Shown here one piece after another: positions 45,600 to 64,000 of a DNA stretch of 64,000 bases. The stretch covers positions 1,736,001 to 1,800,000 of the forward strand of contig NZ_VFNL01000001.1 in the NCBI RefSeq assembly GCF_006715565.1, written 5' to 3'. The notes beneath the pieces are model-generated. The model saw only the letters and a program-made list of their open reading frames with translations, was not told the DNA's origin and ran no database searches. Source of the DNA: Microbacterium sp. SLBN-154. GTDB taxonomy: Bacteria; Actinomycetota; Actinomycetes; Actinomycetales; Microbacteriaceae. A program made the translations under genes and the position numbers. Each line of letters starts with the position of its first letter. Position 1 is the first letter of the stretch.

Positions 45600-46652
45600 A
45601 TGACATATTCGGTCGCCGTCTCCGGCGCATCCGGCTATGCGGGCGGCGAGATCCTCCGGATCCTCGCCGCACATCCCGACGTCGAGATCCGCACGGTCAC
45701 CGCGCACTCCAACGCCGGGCAGCCGCTCATCGAGCATCAGCCCCATCTGCGCTCGCTCGCGCACCTGACCCTCCAGGAGACCACCCCCGAGGTGCTCTCC
45801 GGCCACGACGTCGTCTTCCTCGCGCTCCCGCACGGACAGTCGGGGCAGTACACCGAGGCGCTGGGTGACACGCCGCTCGTCATCGATGCCGGCGCCGACC
45901 ACCGGCTGGAGTCGATGACCGAGTGGGATCGTTTCTACGGCGGCGTCTTCCACGATCCGTGGGCTTACGGGGTTCCCGAGCTCCTCGTCGGTAACGGCAA
46001 GCAGCGTGCCCTGCTGCGGGGTGCGACCCGCATCGCGGCTCCTGGATGCAATGCCTCCACCGTCAGCCTGAGCCTCGCGCCCGGGGTCGCGGCCGGCGTC
46101 ATCGACCCGGGCGACATCGTCACGGTGCTCGCGGTCGGGCCGTCGGGCGCCGGCAAGAGCCTCAAGCCGCACCTCCTCGGCAGCGAGATCCTCGGCACCG
46201 CGAACCCCTACGCGGTGGGCGGCAGTCATCGCCACATTCCCGAGATCCGCCAGGCGCTCGCTGCCGCGGCGCCCGGCGTCGCATCCGCCATCCGCGTCTC
46301 CTTCACCCCCGTGATCGTGCCAATGGCGCGCGGAATCCTCGCCACCTCGACCGCTCCCATCGCGCCCGGTACCACCGACGACGAGATCCGGGCGGCGTGG
46401 GAGGAAGCCTACGGCGACGAGACCTTCGTCCAGCTCCTTCCCGGGGGGCATTTCCCCCGCACAGCCGACGTGCTGGGAGCCAACACGGCGCTGATGGGCC
46501 TCGCGATCGACCGCGACGCGAATCGCGTGGTCGTCGTCACCGCGGTCGACAACCTCGTCAAGGGCACCGCGGGCGCCGCGGTGCAGTCCATGAATATCGC
46601 GCTCGGACTCCCCGAGGGTCGGGCGCTCACCGTGAACGGAGTCGCCCCGTGA
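45600..46652 (+). CDS. argC: N-acetyl-gamma-glutamyl-phosphate reductase
   Basis: 350 aa. [15 protein letters not shown] nucleotide motif, catalytic C150 in APGCNAST and the His region of [10 protein letters not shown]. Third step of arginine synthesis. TAAGGT at 45587-45592 is 7 nt before the ATG, but the overlapping AAGGTGG (45588-45594) is also a fair Shine-Dalgarno, so both leaderless and leadered translation are possible. GTGA overlap with argJ. Confidence 0.95.
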   Translation: MTYSVAVSGASGYAGGEILRILAAHPDVEIRTVTAHSNAGQPLIEHQPHLRSLAHLTLQETTPEVLSGHDVVFLALPHGQSGQYTEALGDTPLVIDAGADHRLESMTEWDRFYGGVFHDPWAYGVPELLVGNGKQRALLRGATRIAAPGCNASTVSLSLAPGVAAGVIDPGDIVTVLAVGPSGAGKSLKPHLLGSEILGTANPYAVGGSHRHIPEIRQALAAAAPGVASAIRVSFTPVIVPMARGILATSTAPIAPGTTDDEIRAAWEEAYGDETFVQLLPGGHFPRTADVLGANTALMGLAIDRDANRVVVVTAVDNLVKGTAGAAVQSMNIALGLPEGRALTVNGVAP

Positions 46653-47806
46653 GCGTCACCGCGCCCCAGGGCTTCGAGGCGGCCGGCGTCGCCGTGGGCC
46701 TGAAGTCCACCGGCAAGCCGGATGTCGCCGTGGTCGTGAACCGCGGCCCGCTCAAGGTCGGCGCCGCCGTCTTCACCAGCAACCGTGCGAAGGCCAACCC
46801 GATTCTGTGGTCGGAGCAGGTGATCCGGGACGGCGTGGTCGAGGCGATCGTGCTCAACTCCGGTGGGGCCAACTGCTTCACGGGGTCTTTCGGCTTCCAG
46901 ACGACGCACCAGACCGCCGAGAGGGCCGCTGAACTCCTCGGCGTGGGCGCCGGCGACATCCTCGTCTGCTCGACCGGCCTCATCGGCGTCGGTGACGAGG
47001 TGTTTCGACAGAAAGTGCTCGACGGGACCGAGAAGGCGATCGGGACTCTCCGTCCGCACGGCGGTGACGACGCGTCGCTGGCGATCATGACCACCGACTC
47101 GCGCCCGAAACGGGCCGTCCAGGCCAGCCACGGATGGACGATCGGCGGAATGGCCAAGGGCGCCGGGATGCTGGCGCCCGGCCTTGCGACAATGCTCGTC
47201 GTCCTCACCACCGACGCCGTCCTCACCGCGGAGGAGGCCGACGCGCATCTGCGCGCGGCGACTCGTGTCACCTTCGACCGCCTGGACTCGGACGGCTGTA
47301 TGTCGACCAACGACCAGGTGACGCTGATGGTCAGCGGCGCGTCCGGCGTCACTCCGGATCCTGACGAGTTCCGGCAACGGCTCACCGCGGTGTGCGACGA
47401 CCTCGCAAGCCAGCTTCAGGCCGACGCCGAGGGCGCCAGTCACGACATCAGCATCCAGGTCACCAACGCGGCATCCGAAGACGATGCGGTGGTCGTCGGG
47501 CGTTCGGTCGCCCGCAACAACCTCTTCAAGGCCGCGATCTTCGGCAACGACCCCAACTGGGGACGCGTGCTCGCAGCGATCGGAACCACCGACGCCGAGT
47601 TCGACCCCTATGACGTCGACGTGTGGATGAACGGGGTGCGGGTGTGCACCCGGGGTGCCCCTGATCGCCCGCGCGAGGAGGTCGATCTCACTCCGCGTGC
47701 AACGATCGTGCGCATCGACCTCAAGTCGGGCGACGCTCATGCGCTCATTCGCACCAATGACCTCACCCACGACTACGTCCACGAGAACAGCGCGTACTCC
47801 TCATGA
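46649..47806 (+). CDS. argJ: Bifunctional glutamate N-acetyltransferase/ornithine acetyltransferase
   Basis: 385 aa Ntn-type autoprocessing enzyme. [17 protein letters not shown] contains the self-cleavage site ahead of the nucleophilic Thr; STGLIG is the oxyanion loop and the end ENSAYSS is typical. It recycles acetyl groups, so a separate ArgE is not needed. GTG start overlaps argC; overlaps argB by ATGA. Confidence 0.95.
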   Translation: MSVTAPQGFEAAGVAVGLKSTGKPDVAVVVNRGPLKVGAAVFTSNRAKANPILWSEQVIRDGVVEAIVLNSGGANCFTGSFGFQTTHQTAERAAELLGVGAGDILVCSTGLIGVGDEVFRQKVLDGTEKAIGTLRPHGGDDASLAIMTTDSRPKRAVQASHGWTIGGMAKGAGMLAPGLATMLVVLTTDAVLTAEEADAHLRAATRVTFDRLDSDGCMSTNDQVTLMVSGASGVTPDPDEFRQRLTAVCDDLASQLQADAEGASHDISIQVTNAASEDDAVVVGRSVARNNLFKAAIFGNDPNWGRVLAAIGTTDAEFDPYDVDVWMNGVRVCTRGAPDRPREEVDLTPRATIVRIDLKSGDAHALIRTNDLTHDYVHENSAYSS

Positions 47807-48698
47807 CCGACATCCAGACGACCGACCCGGGTGAGGCGAGCGCGAGAGCCGCGGTCCTCATCGACTCGCTTCCGTGGCTCCGGCGCTTCCGCGACCAGGT
47901 CATCGTGATCAAGTACGGCGGCAACGCCATGGTCAGCGAAGAGCTGCAAGACGCCTTCGCCGCAGACATGGCCTACCTCCGCTACGCGGGCGTGAAGCCG
48001 GTCGTCGTACACGGCGGCGGCCCTCAGATCTCGTCCATGCTCGACCGGCTCGAGATCCCGAGCGAGTTCAAAGGCGGCTATCGCGTCACGAGCACCGAGG
48101 CGATCTCCGTCGTGCGGATGGTGCTCACCGGCCAGATCAACCCGCAGCTGGTGGGCAAGATCAACACCCACGGCCCGCTCGCGACGGGTCTGAGCGGCGA
48201 GGACGCCGGGCTCTTCGGCGGTCGCCGACGCGGCGTCACCATCGACGGCATCGAGCACGACCTGGGCCGAGTGGGCGATGTGGTCGAGGTCGATCCGCAG
48301 CCGGTCCTCGACCATCTCGCCGCCGGACGCATTCCGGTGGTCTCCAGCATCGCGCCCGACCTCGATCGGCCCGGTGCATCACTGAACGTCAATGCCGACG
48401 CCGCGGCGTCGGCGCTCGCGGTCGCGCTCAAGGCGGTGAAGCTCGTCGTCCTGACCGACGTGCCGGGCCTGTACGCCGACTGGCCGAATCGCGACTCCCT
48501 CGTCTCGCACCTGACCTCGTCGGCTCTGCGGGACATGCTCCCGACGCTGGAGTCGGGCATGATCCCGAAGATGCAGGCCTGCCTCGAGGCGGTCGAGGGG
48601 GGCGTCGAGACGGCGGCGATCATCGATGGGCGGGTGCCGCACTCGGTGCTCGTGGAGATCTTCACCAGCAACGGAATCGGAACAGAGGTGGTGCGAGG

Positions 48699-48702
<4 letters not shown>
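47803..48702 (+). CDS. argB: Acetylglutamate kinase
   Basis: 299 aa amino-acid-kinase fold. [28 protein letters not shown] and VLTDVPGLY motifs are complete. Phosphorylates N-acetylglutamate, the usual arginine-inhibited step. ATGA overlaps on both sides. Confidence 0.96.
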
Positions 48703-53393
<4,691 letters not shown>

Positions 53394-53417
53394 CAGTGAT
53401 TCAGTGATAGCGGCGGC

Positions 53418-53466
53418 AATATCGACGAAAAGTTGATATTTCGTCCCTTATCAGCCCTATGCTGAT
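53418..53466 (+). promoter_or_regulatory. SatD-gene promoter with two inverted repeats
   Basis: An unusually AT-rich patch. IR1: AATATCGAC-GAAAA-GTTGATATT (53418-53440; one G:T). IR2: ATCAGC-CCTAT-GCTGAT (53450-53466), perfect, centred on the -10 hexamer TATGCT (53458-53463), which is 6 nt before the ATG. TTGATA (53433-53438) may be the -35. Layout suits autorepression. Confidence 0.65.
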
Positions 53467-53469
53467 CCC

Positions 53470-54114
53470 ATGCCGACCGTGGTGATCGCCGACATCGTCT
53501 CGTCTCGCGAGCTCGCGGACAGGAGGGCGGCGCAGCGCGACCTGGAGGCCGCGCTCGCGCAGGTCGCCGCGGACGGGCCGCCCTTCGAACGAGCCCTCCT
53601 CCCCGTCGTCGGCGACGAGATGCAGGGGGTGTATCCCCGTCTCTCGTCGGCGTTGGCGGCGACCATGCTGCTTCAGCTGGCCCTCCCCGAAGGTGTCGAG
53701 CTTCGATTCGGGATCGGGTTGGGCGAGATCGAGGAGATCCCCTCTGTCGGCGGCGCACTGTCGGAGGGAGAAGCGTGGTGGGCGGCGCGGGCTGCGATCG
53801 AGGAAGTCGAACACCTCGCGCGCCGAGTCGCGCCGTCGGCGCGTACCCGGGTGGCGGCGACGGGAGCGGCTTCCCCGGAGGTCAGCGAGATGGTCCGCGT
53901 GGCCAACAGCGGACTGCTCTCGCGTGATCGCGCGATCTCCCAGCTGAGCCCGCGCACCCGGCGCCTCGTCTACGGGCGATGGCTCGGCCGCACCCAGAGC
54001 GATCTCGCCGCGGCGGAAGGGGTCGTCCAGTCCGCGGTGTCGCAGGCGCTCGCGTCCGCCGAGGCCGGGGCCCTCATCGAGGGGCTCCGGGCGCTCATCG
54101 GCGACCGGCGGTGA
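53470..54114 (+). CDS. SatD family protein with C-terminal HTH-like segment
   Basis: 214 aa. MPTVVIADIVSSRELADR and VVGDEMQGVY in the N-terminal half match the SatD family, whose fold resembles nucleotidyl-cyclase-like domains as far as I recall; function unknown. The last 60 residues (SPRTRRLVYGRWLGRTQSDLAAAEGVVQSAVSQALASAEA) look like a sigma/Xre-type helix-turn-helix. Leaderless pattern (TATGCT, 6 nt). Convergent with the next membrane gene with 3 nt between stops. Confidence 0.75.
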   Translation: MPTVVIADIVSSRELADRRAAQRDLEAALAQVAADGPPFERALLPVVGDEMQGVYPRLSSALAATMLLQLALPEGVELRFGIGLGEIEEIPSVGGALSEGEAWWAARAAIEEVEHLARRVAPSARTRVAATGAASPEVSEMVRVANSGLLSRDRAISQLSPRTRRLVYGRWLGRTQSDLAAAEGVVQSAVSQALASAEAGALIEGLRALIGDRR

Positions 54115-54117
54115 GCG

Positions 54118-54711
54118 TCACCAGATCGCCAGCCACACGGCTGCTGCCACGGCGGACGCCCAGAGCAGACTGGCCAACGTGCCGACGATGAATCGCTCGC
54201 GAGCAGCGGGTGTCGCCAGCTCCGAGAAGCGGCCGACGCCCTTCAGTGCGACGACCACGGCGATGACGGCCGGGAACCCGGCGAGGATCCCCAGCGCGAC
54301 CGAGGCCCGCTCGAGGAAACCGATCGTGGTCCCGCCTCGCAGGATCTCCTCCTGGCGGGACTCGGAGTGCTCCGCGGCGAGCTCGACCAGGATCCCTCCG
54401 CGGGGCCCTTCGGTGGTGCGACCGTCCGCGGCGACGAGGACCCAACGGGTGAAAGGGTTGCCACCGAGCACGGCCAAGGCCACGCCCAGGAACGCGAGGA
54501 TCGCGCCGAGGAGGGCGGGGACGTTGTAGGGGAGCACCGCGACGACGACGAGGGCGAGCAGGACGAGTCCGGCAGCGACGGACAGCAGGGATGCGTGCGG
54601 GCGGCGTTGGGCGACGGTGACCAGGACGAGCGCGGCGCACAGGCAGAGGAACAGGAAGATCACGACGATCGCGACCGCCAGGGGATCGGTGGCGTCGAGG
54701 ACATCCGTCAT
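54118..54711 (-). CDS. Polytopic membrane protein convergent to the SatD gene
   Basis: 197 aa, five hydrophobic segments (about 12-35, 43-60, 64-82, 132-152 and 176-196) with a soluble loop at about 90-130 (ADGRTTEGPRGGILVELAAEHSESRQEEI). No catalytic motif recognised. Its tail-to-tail position with the SatD gene (3 nt) suggests overlapping 3' ends, possibly mutual antisense effects. Confidence 0.7.
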   Translation of the reverse strand: MTDVLDATDPLAVAIVVIFLFLCLCAALVLVTVAQRRPHASLLSVAAGLVLLALVVVAVLPYNVPALLGAILAFLGVALAVLGGNPFTRWVLVAADGRTTEGPRGGILVELAAEHSESRQEEILRGGTTIGFLERASVALGILAGFPAVIAVVVALKGVGRFSELATPAARERFIVGTLASLLWASAVAAAVWLAIW

Positions 54712-54820
54712 GCCGCAAGTGTCCCATGCGGCTCGGACAGCCCGCGAAGGCGGATCCGCCGGGGTCGGCGGCGCGGGACCGCGCACAGGGAGCGCTGAGC
54801 GCGCTGATAACCTGGCAGGC

Positions 54821-56125
54821 GTGTCATCCGCCGTCGTCGTGAACACGACCGCCCCCGCGAACGATCCGTCCTTCGACAACGTCTGGGACGAATTGGTGTG
54901 GCGCGGACTGATCCACGTCTCCACCGATGCCGAGGAGCTGCGCACGCTCCTCGGCGGTGAGCCGATCACCTTCTACTGCGGGTTCGACCCGACGGCGCCC
55001 AGTCTTCACCTGGGCAACCTGGTGCAGCTGCTGACCATGCGCCGACTCCAGCTCGCCGGACATCGTCCGCTCGGGCTGGTCGGGGGATCCACCGGACTCA
55101 TCGGCGATCCGCGCCCCTCGAGTGAGCGGACCTTGAACACCAAGGAGACCGTTGCGGAATGGGTCGGGTACCTCCGTGCGCAGGTCGAGCGCTTCCTCAG
55201 CTTCGACGGTGACAACGCTGCCCGCATCGTCAACAACCTCGACTGGACGGCGCCGCTGTCGGCAATCGACTTCCTCCGCGAGATCGGCAAGCACTACCGC
55301 GTCGGCAAGATGCTGAGCAAGGACGCCGTCAGCGCGCGCCTGAATTCCGAAGCCGGCATCAGCTACACCGAGTTCAGCTACCAGATCCTGCAGGGGCTGG
55401 ACTACCTCGAGCTCTACCGCACGTACGGCTGCGTCCTGCAGACCGGCGGATCCGATCAGTGGGGCAACCTCACCAGCGGGGTCGACCTGATCCACTACGT
55501 CGAGCACACATCGGTGCACGCGATCGGCACGCCGCTGATCACCAACAGCGACGGCACGAAGTTCGGCAAGAGCGAGGGCAACGCCGTCTGGCTCGACCCC
55601 GCGATGTGCAGCCCCTACCGGATGTACCAGTTCTGGCTCAACACCGACGACGCCGACGTCATCGCCCGTCTGAAGATCTTCACCTTCCTCTCGCGTGAGG
55701 AGATCGAGCGATTCGAACGGCTCGTGGAGGCGGAGCCGTTCCGGCGAGCCGCGCAGAAGCGTCTGGCCGCCGAAGTGACCTCTCTCGTGCACGGGGAGGC
55801 GGCCACGGCCTCGGTCATCGCCGCCTCCGACGCCCTCTTCGGGCAGGGCGACCTTCGCGCGCTCGATGCCGACACGTTGGCGCAGGCACTGCGCGAGCTG
55901 CCTCACGCCGAGATGGATCGTGGCGCATCCGTGGTGCAGGCGCTCGTGCAGACCGGACTGGTCGCAAGCCTCTCCGAGGCCAGACGTGCCATCGCGCAGG
56001 GCGGGGTCGCCATCGACGGCGTTCGCGTCAGTGACGACGCGGCCACTGTCGACGGATCTTTGCCAGGTGGGGTCTCGGTACTCCGTCGCGGCAAGAAGAC
56101 GCTCGCCGGCGTCTTCGTCCGCTGA
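54821..56125 (+). CDS. tyrS: Tyrosine-tRNA ligase
   Basis: 434 aa class I synthetase. HIGH-like HLGN in APSLHLGNLVQ, GGSDQWGN, KMSKS-like KFGKSEGNAVWL, and a C-terminal S4 RNA-binding domain (VVQALVQTGLVASLSEARRAI...GGVAIDGVRV). GTG start 7 nt after TAACCT (54808-54813), the leaderless pattern; no Shine-Dalgarno. Confidence 0.95.
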   Translation: MSSAVVVNTTAPANDPSFDNVWDELVWRGLIHVSTDAEELRTLLGGEPITFYCGFDPTAPSLHLGNLVQLLTMRRLQLAGHRPLGLVGGSTGLIGDPRPSSERTLNTKETVAEWVGYLRAQVERFLSFDGDNAARIVNNLDWTAPLSAIDFLREIGKHYRVGKMLSKDAVSARLNSEAGISYTEFSYQILQGLDYLELYRTYGCVLQTGGSDQWGNLTSGVDLIHYVEHTSVHAIGTPLITNSDGTKFGKSEGNAVWLDPAMCSPYRMYQFWLNTDDADVIARLKIFTFLSREEIERFERLVEAEPFRRAAQKRLAAEVTSLVHGEAATASVIAASDALFGQGDLRALDADTLAQALRELPHAEMDRGASVVQALVQTGLVASLSEARRAIAQGGVAIDGVRVSDDAATVDGSLPGGVSVLRRGKKTLAGVFVR

Positions 56126-56176
56126 GCTCCGTCCGGTCACGAGCGGACTCCCGAAGGCTCCCGGCGTCGATCCTCC

Positions 56177-56197
56177 CGGGGAGCGATGAGCTCCCCG
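56177..56197 (+). terminator. Possible terminator after tyrS
   Basis: An 8-bp perfect stem CGGGGAGC-GATGA-GCTCCCCG, 52 nt after the tyrS stop. GC-rich and without a T-run, so only a moderate call. Confidence 0.45.
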
Positions 56198-56326
56198 CCA
56201 CTGGAGGCGCCGGGTCGCTCGCCGCGATCAGCGATCCCTCGTACGCATGCGCCCTGCGTCGGCATGGGACGAACCCGCGTGTTTCCGCGGATCTCAGCCG
56301 CGACACGCCCGGGATGCGGGCACGAT

Positions 56327-56580
56327 TTGCCAGTCCTGCAGGGCGCACGTAAATTATTACTTGTTCGCCCCAAAGGGAAGCGAGAGAGGCCGAGAGCCTC
56401 ACCCCCCTCAAGCGGAGAACATCCCCCCTCGAATAAGAGCTGAAGCTCGGACTTGAGACTCGTCGGCCGGAAGGTCTACGATGGGGAGCCCCCCGACGAT
56501 CGATCTGATCGAACGTCATCCGAAACCCTTTTCGGTTCCGAATGACACGATTTGACGGAGTCGAACACGGGGGCTAAGCT
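56327..56580 (+). promoter_or_regulatory. Three tandem rRNA operon promoters
   Basis: P1: TTGCCA (56327-56332), 17 nt, TAAATT (56350-56355). P2: TTGAGA (56453-56458), 18 nt, TACGAT (56477-56482). P3: TTGACG (56552-56557), 17 nt, TAAGCT (56575-56580). The 700-bp region before 16S has no gene. After P3 a leader of about 240 nt follows with CCTTGAGAACTCAACAGCG (from 56635), a motif commonly seen before actinobacterial 16S genes, and several hairpins. Confidence 0.75.
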
Positions 56581-56826
56581 AGAGAAGTTGCCCTGCGGAG
56601 ATGGTCGAGAGGCCAGAAAGCAGGAGCATCCGATCCTTGAGAACTCAACAGCGTGCACTTGTCAAATGCCAAAAAACCTCGTTCCGGCGTAAGCCGGATA
56701 GAGATTCCTTTGGATCAAATACCGACCTTCGGGTCGGCAACGGATAGTCAGCAATGACATCCCTTTGGTCAGATCAAACTCGCTGCTGTCGGTCTATTCC
56801 GACCGGCTCGCAGCAACATTTCTTTA

Positions 56827-61833
<5,007 letters not shown>

Positions 61834-61934
61834 ACACTTCGTTTGTGTTGCCCGCGTCCACTGAGTGGTTCTCGATGTACGGTCGAGAACCGCATGACAA
61901 TGACTTTTGTTGTGCAGACTGAAACATCAATAGT

Positions 61935-62053
61935 GTTTCGGCGGCCATAGCGAGAGGGAAACGCCCGGTCCCATTCCGAACCCGGAAGCTAAGCCTCTCA
62001 GCGCCGATGGTACTGCAGGGGGGACCCTGTGGGAGAGTAGGACACCGCCGGAC
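61935..62053 (+). rRNA. rrf: 5S ribosomal RNA
   Basis: 119 nt. Starts GTTTCGGCGGCCATAGCG, contains CCCGGTCCCATTCCGAACCC and ends ACACCGCCGGAC; 5' and 3' ends pair (GGCGGC with GCCGCC-type complement). Last gene of the rRNA operon, followed by a terminator. Confidence 0.95.
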
Positions 62054-62062
62054 TTCTTTCGA

Positions 62063-62094
62063 GAAATGGCCACCCAATGTTGGGTGGCCATTTC
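62063..62094 (+). terminator. rRNA operon terminator
   Basis: Perfect 14-bp stem GAAATGGCCACCCA / TGGGTGGCCATTTC with an ATGT loop, 9 nt after 5S. The GAAATGG start gives an A-rich 5' flank; only a short T stretch is in the 3' arm. Confidence 0.88.
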
Positions 62095-62132
62095 GCGTTA
62101 ACGGCCCATGCAGGGTCGGAGGGGAGTGCGTC

Positions 62133-63275
62133 ATGACCGAGGATCGACGCGGAAGATCGGATGATCGTAGGGATCGTCCGTCCCGCGACAGTCGCGGAAA
62201 GGATGCGGCGGGGCGCGACAGTCGCGCCGACCGACCTCGACAGGCTCCCGGGGACCGCACGCCATCCACCGATCGCGGAAAGCCTCCGCGGAGCGGCGCT
62301 GACCGGCGAGAGGGCGGCCGCCCCTCATCGTCGCGGCGCGACGATGAGCGGCGCTCCGCGCCTCGCCGAGACGGCGACGCCCGACGCGACGGCGACCGCC
62401 GAACGGCGTCTCGTCGTGAGGGCGAGCGCAGCGGTGGACCGCGCCGTGACGGAGACCGCGGGTCAAGGCCTCGCCGCGACGATTCCTCCCGTCACGACGA
62501 ACGTCGTTCCCGCCCCCCGCAGTCCGAGCGGATCCCCGAGCCGGATCTTCCTGAGGACGTCACTCCACGGTCGCTCGATGCCGCGGCGCGAAATCAGTTG
62601 AAGACGCTGAGTAAGGAGAATGCCGAGGCGGTCGCGCGGCACCTCGCCATGGCCGCCCTGCTCATCGACGAAGACCCGACGCGAGCTCACGAGCATGCCC
62701 TCGCCGCCACGCGCCGTGCAGGCCGCGTGGCCGTGGTGCGCGAGACGGCGGCGATCACCGCGTATGCCGTCGGGGATTTCGCTCTGGCGCTGCGGGAGCT
62801 GCGTACCTATCGGCGCATCTCCGGTCGCGACGATCAGATCGCGCTCATGGTCGACAGTGAACGGGGGGTCGGTCGCCCGGACCGCGCTCTGGAGGTCGGT
62901 CGGGCGGTCGACCGCACGGTGCTCCCGACGGATGTGCGGGTGCATCTGGCGATCGCGATGTCGGGTGCGCGGCTGGACCTCGGTGAAACCGAGCGGGCGT
63001 TGCAGGAACTGGACATCCCCGAACTCGATCCTGATCGCGCCTTCGCCTGGAGCTCCGACCTCTTCGCCGCGCGTGCGACCGTGCTCGAAGAGCTCGGCCG
63101 TCACGAGGAGGCTGCGTCGTGGCGTGCGCGCGCCGACGTGGCCGCCGATGTGATCGCCGGTGCCAACGGTGACGACCAGTGGGAGACGGTCGAGATCGCC
63201 GAGGTGATCGAGGAGATGGGCGATGGCGATGCCGTCTCGCCCTCCGCCGGCGACGATGCAGGCGAACGCAGCTGA
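62133..63275 (+). CDS. Protein with disordered Arg/Asp-rich N-terminus and TPR-like C-terminus
   Basis: 380 aa. Residues 1 to about 135 are almost only R, D, S, G, P and E, with RRDGD at 78, 84 and 104, an intrinsically disordered charged region. From about 145 the protein is helical with paired repeats (LAMAALLIDEDPTRAHEHALAATRR, YAVGDFALALRELRTYRRI) resembling tetratricopeptides. Shine-Dalgarno GGAGGGGAG precedes the ATG. Stop overlaps the HAD gene. Function unknown; RNA binding by the charged tail is a guess based on composition. Confidence 0.75.
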   Translation: MTEDRRGRSDDRRDRPSRDSRGKDAAGRDSRADRPRQAPGDRTPSTDRGKPPRSGADRREGGRPSSSRRDDERRSAPRRDGDARRDGDRRTASRREGERSGGPRRDGDRGSRPRRDDSSRHDERRSRPPQSERIPEPDLPEDVTPRSLDAAARNQLKTLSKENAEAVARHLAMAALLIDEDPTRAHEHALAATRRAGRVAVVRETAAITAYAVGDFALALRELRTYRRISGRDDQIALMVDSERGVGRPDRALEVGRAVDRTVLPTDVRVHLAIAMSGARLDLGETERALQELDIPELDPDRAFAWSSDLFAARATVLEELGRHEEAASWRARADVAADVIAGANGDDQWETVEIAEVIEEMGDGDAVSPSAGDDAGERS

Positions 63276-64000
63276 TGGCCCTGTTCGGGAGACGGGGCAC
63301 AGGGCCGACCCCGCTCGACGGTGTGGACGTGATCCTGGCGGATCTCGACGGTGTCGTCTATGCGGGGGCCGGTGCGCTGCCGCACGCGGTGACATCGCTC
63401 CAACAGGCACGAGATGGGAGGCGCCTGGCGTACATCACCAACAACGCCTCGCGCCCGGACACCGCGGTCGCGGAGCACCTCACGTCGCTGGGGCTCCCCA
63501 CGGCGGCAGACGAGGTGGTGACGAGCCCCCAGGCTGCCATGCGGCTTCTCTCCACACGGGTCGAACCCGGTTCGACGATTCTCGTCGTGGGCGGGGAGGG
63601 CTTGACGCGGGAGGTCGAGAAGGCCGGCTTCGTCGTGACTCGCAGCGCAGCGGATGAACCGGCGGCAGTCGTGCAGGGTTTCGCGCCGGAGGTCGGATGG
63701 CTGCAGCTGGCCGAAGCGGCGTACGCGTTGAAGATCCCTGAAGAAGATGGCGGGATCCCGTGGATCGCCACCAACACCGACTGGACGATCCCGCAGGCGC
63801 GCGGTGTCGCGCCCGGAAACGGCACGCTCGTATCCGCTGTGCACACCGCGGTCGGCCGACTGGCGACGGTCGCCGGTAAGCCGGAGACCCCGATCTTCGA
63901 GGAGGCGGTGTCCCGGTTCGGTGCGCGACGTCCGCTGTTCATCGGTGATCGGCTCGACACCGACATTCTCGGTGCCCGACGGGCGGGCATCGATTCCGCG
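63275..64000 (+). CDS. HAD-IIA family hydrolase (NagD-like), 3'-truncated by window
   Basis: First 242 codons. Nucleophile/acid D23-L-D25 in ADLDGVVYAG, motif II in ITNNASR, Lys in VAGKPETPIF and acidic motif IV in FIGDRLDTDILGA are all present. HAD-IIA phosphatases act on small phosphates such as p-nitrophenyl phosphate, nucleotides or glycerol phosphate; the true substrate is unknown. ATG overlaps the upstream stop by 1 nt (TGATG). Confidence 0.9.
   Translation, partial: MALFGRRGTGPTPLDGVDVILADLDGVVYAGAGALPHAVTSLQQARDGRRLAYITNNASRPDTAVAEHLTSLGLPTAADEVVTSPQAAMRLLSTRVEPGSTILVVGGEGLTREVEKAGFVVTRSAADEPAAVVQGFAPEVGWLQLAEAAYALKIPEEDGGIPWIATNTDWTIPQARGVAPGNGTLVSAVHTAVGRLATVAGKPETPIFEEAVSRFGARRPLFIGDRLDTDILGARRAGIDSA

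Noticed and set aside
41640..45600. Genomic island or phage remnant between pheT and argC
   Set aside because: No integrase, tRNA, att-like repeat or composition shift; genes look like ordinary accessory chromosomal genes.
56126..56620. Short open frames upstream of 16S
   Set aside because: They overlap three promoter pairs and the rRNA leader, with atypical codon use.

Overview
The window is about 64 kb of high-GC actinobacterial chromosome. It carries the recA/lexA/miaB-miaA/dapF/hflX block and the infC-rpmI-rplT/pheST/arg block typical of Actinobacteria, SOS boxes of the TCGAA(N)GTTCGA type, ThyX instead of ThyA, and a 16S gene whose variable regions look like Microbacterium (Microbacteriaceae). 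The genus is inferred from recalled 16S features; no search was run. Almost everything is core genome. I see no prophage, insertion sequence, CRISPR array or tRNA gene.

Layout. 1-8.0 kb: 3' end of pnp, an aldo/keto-reductase-like protein with altered catalytic residues, a histidine phosphatase, dapB, a minus-strand thiol-redox cluster (thioredoxin, DUF4395, OsmC, then a TIGR01777 epimerase), thyX and an SDR. 8.2-15.3 kb: dapA, rnj, ftsK, pgsA, cinA. 15.4-24.2 kb: clgR-like regulator, DUF3046, recA-recX, miaB-miaA, a GNAT, dapF, a methyltransferase and hflX. 24.2-27.6 kb: S9 peptidase, lexA and a divergent LysM gene (probable SOS division inhibitor). 27.7-31.6 kb: hisC-hisB-hisH-priA-sseB. 31.6-34.5 kb: DUF1844, infC-rpmI-rplT and an rRNA methyltransferase. 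34.5-38.0 kb: gluABCD glutamate-type ABC importer. 38.0-41.6 kb: pheST. 41.7-45.4 kb: an epimerase and a minus-strand self-regulated ABC exporter operon. 45.4-53.4 kb: argCJBDF, a membrane acyltransferase-like gene, argH. 53.4-56.1 kb: SatD-family protein, a membrane protein, tyrS. 56.3-62.1 kb: an rRNA operon (three promoter-like pairs, 16S, tRNA-less spacer, 23S, 5S, terminator). 62.1-64 kb: a protein with a charged disordered N-terminus and a truncated HAD phosphatase.

How the genes work together. dapA, dapB and dapF supply diaminopimelate/lysine; his and arg genes supply histidine and arginine; pheST, tyrS, infC, L35, L20, miaA/miaB and rrn serve translation; recA, recX, lexA and the LysM protein form the damage-response core. 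ATGA/GTGA overlaps of 4 nt are common inside operons.

Most notable signals. (i) About 19 genes carry a TANNNT hexamer 6-10 nt before the start codon, suggesting widespread leaderless transcription. (ii) A possible leaderless 27-codon peptide with five Arg codons near its end, followed by a long hairpin, lies upstream of argC, at an arg locus that lacks argR and argG. (iii) A 15-bp tandem repeat multiplies the -10 box of the S9 peptidase gene. (iv) A SatD-family gene with a C-terminal HTH-like segment has two inverted repeats over its promoter. (v) infC appears to start at ATC. Leaderless, operator and attenuation assignments are inferences from sequence alone.
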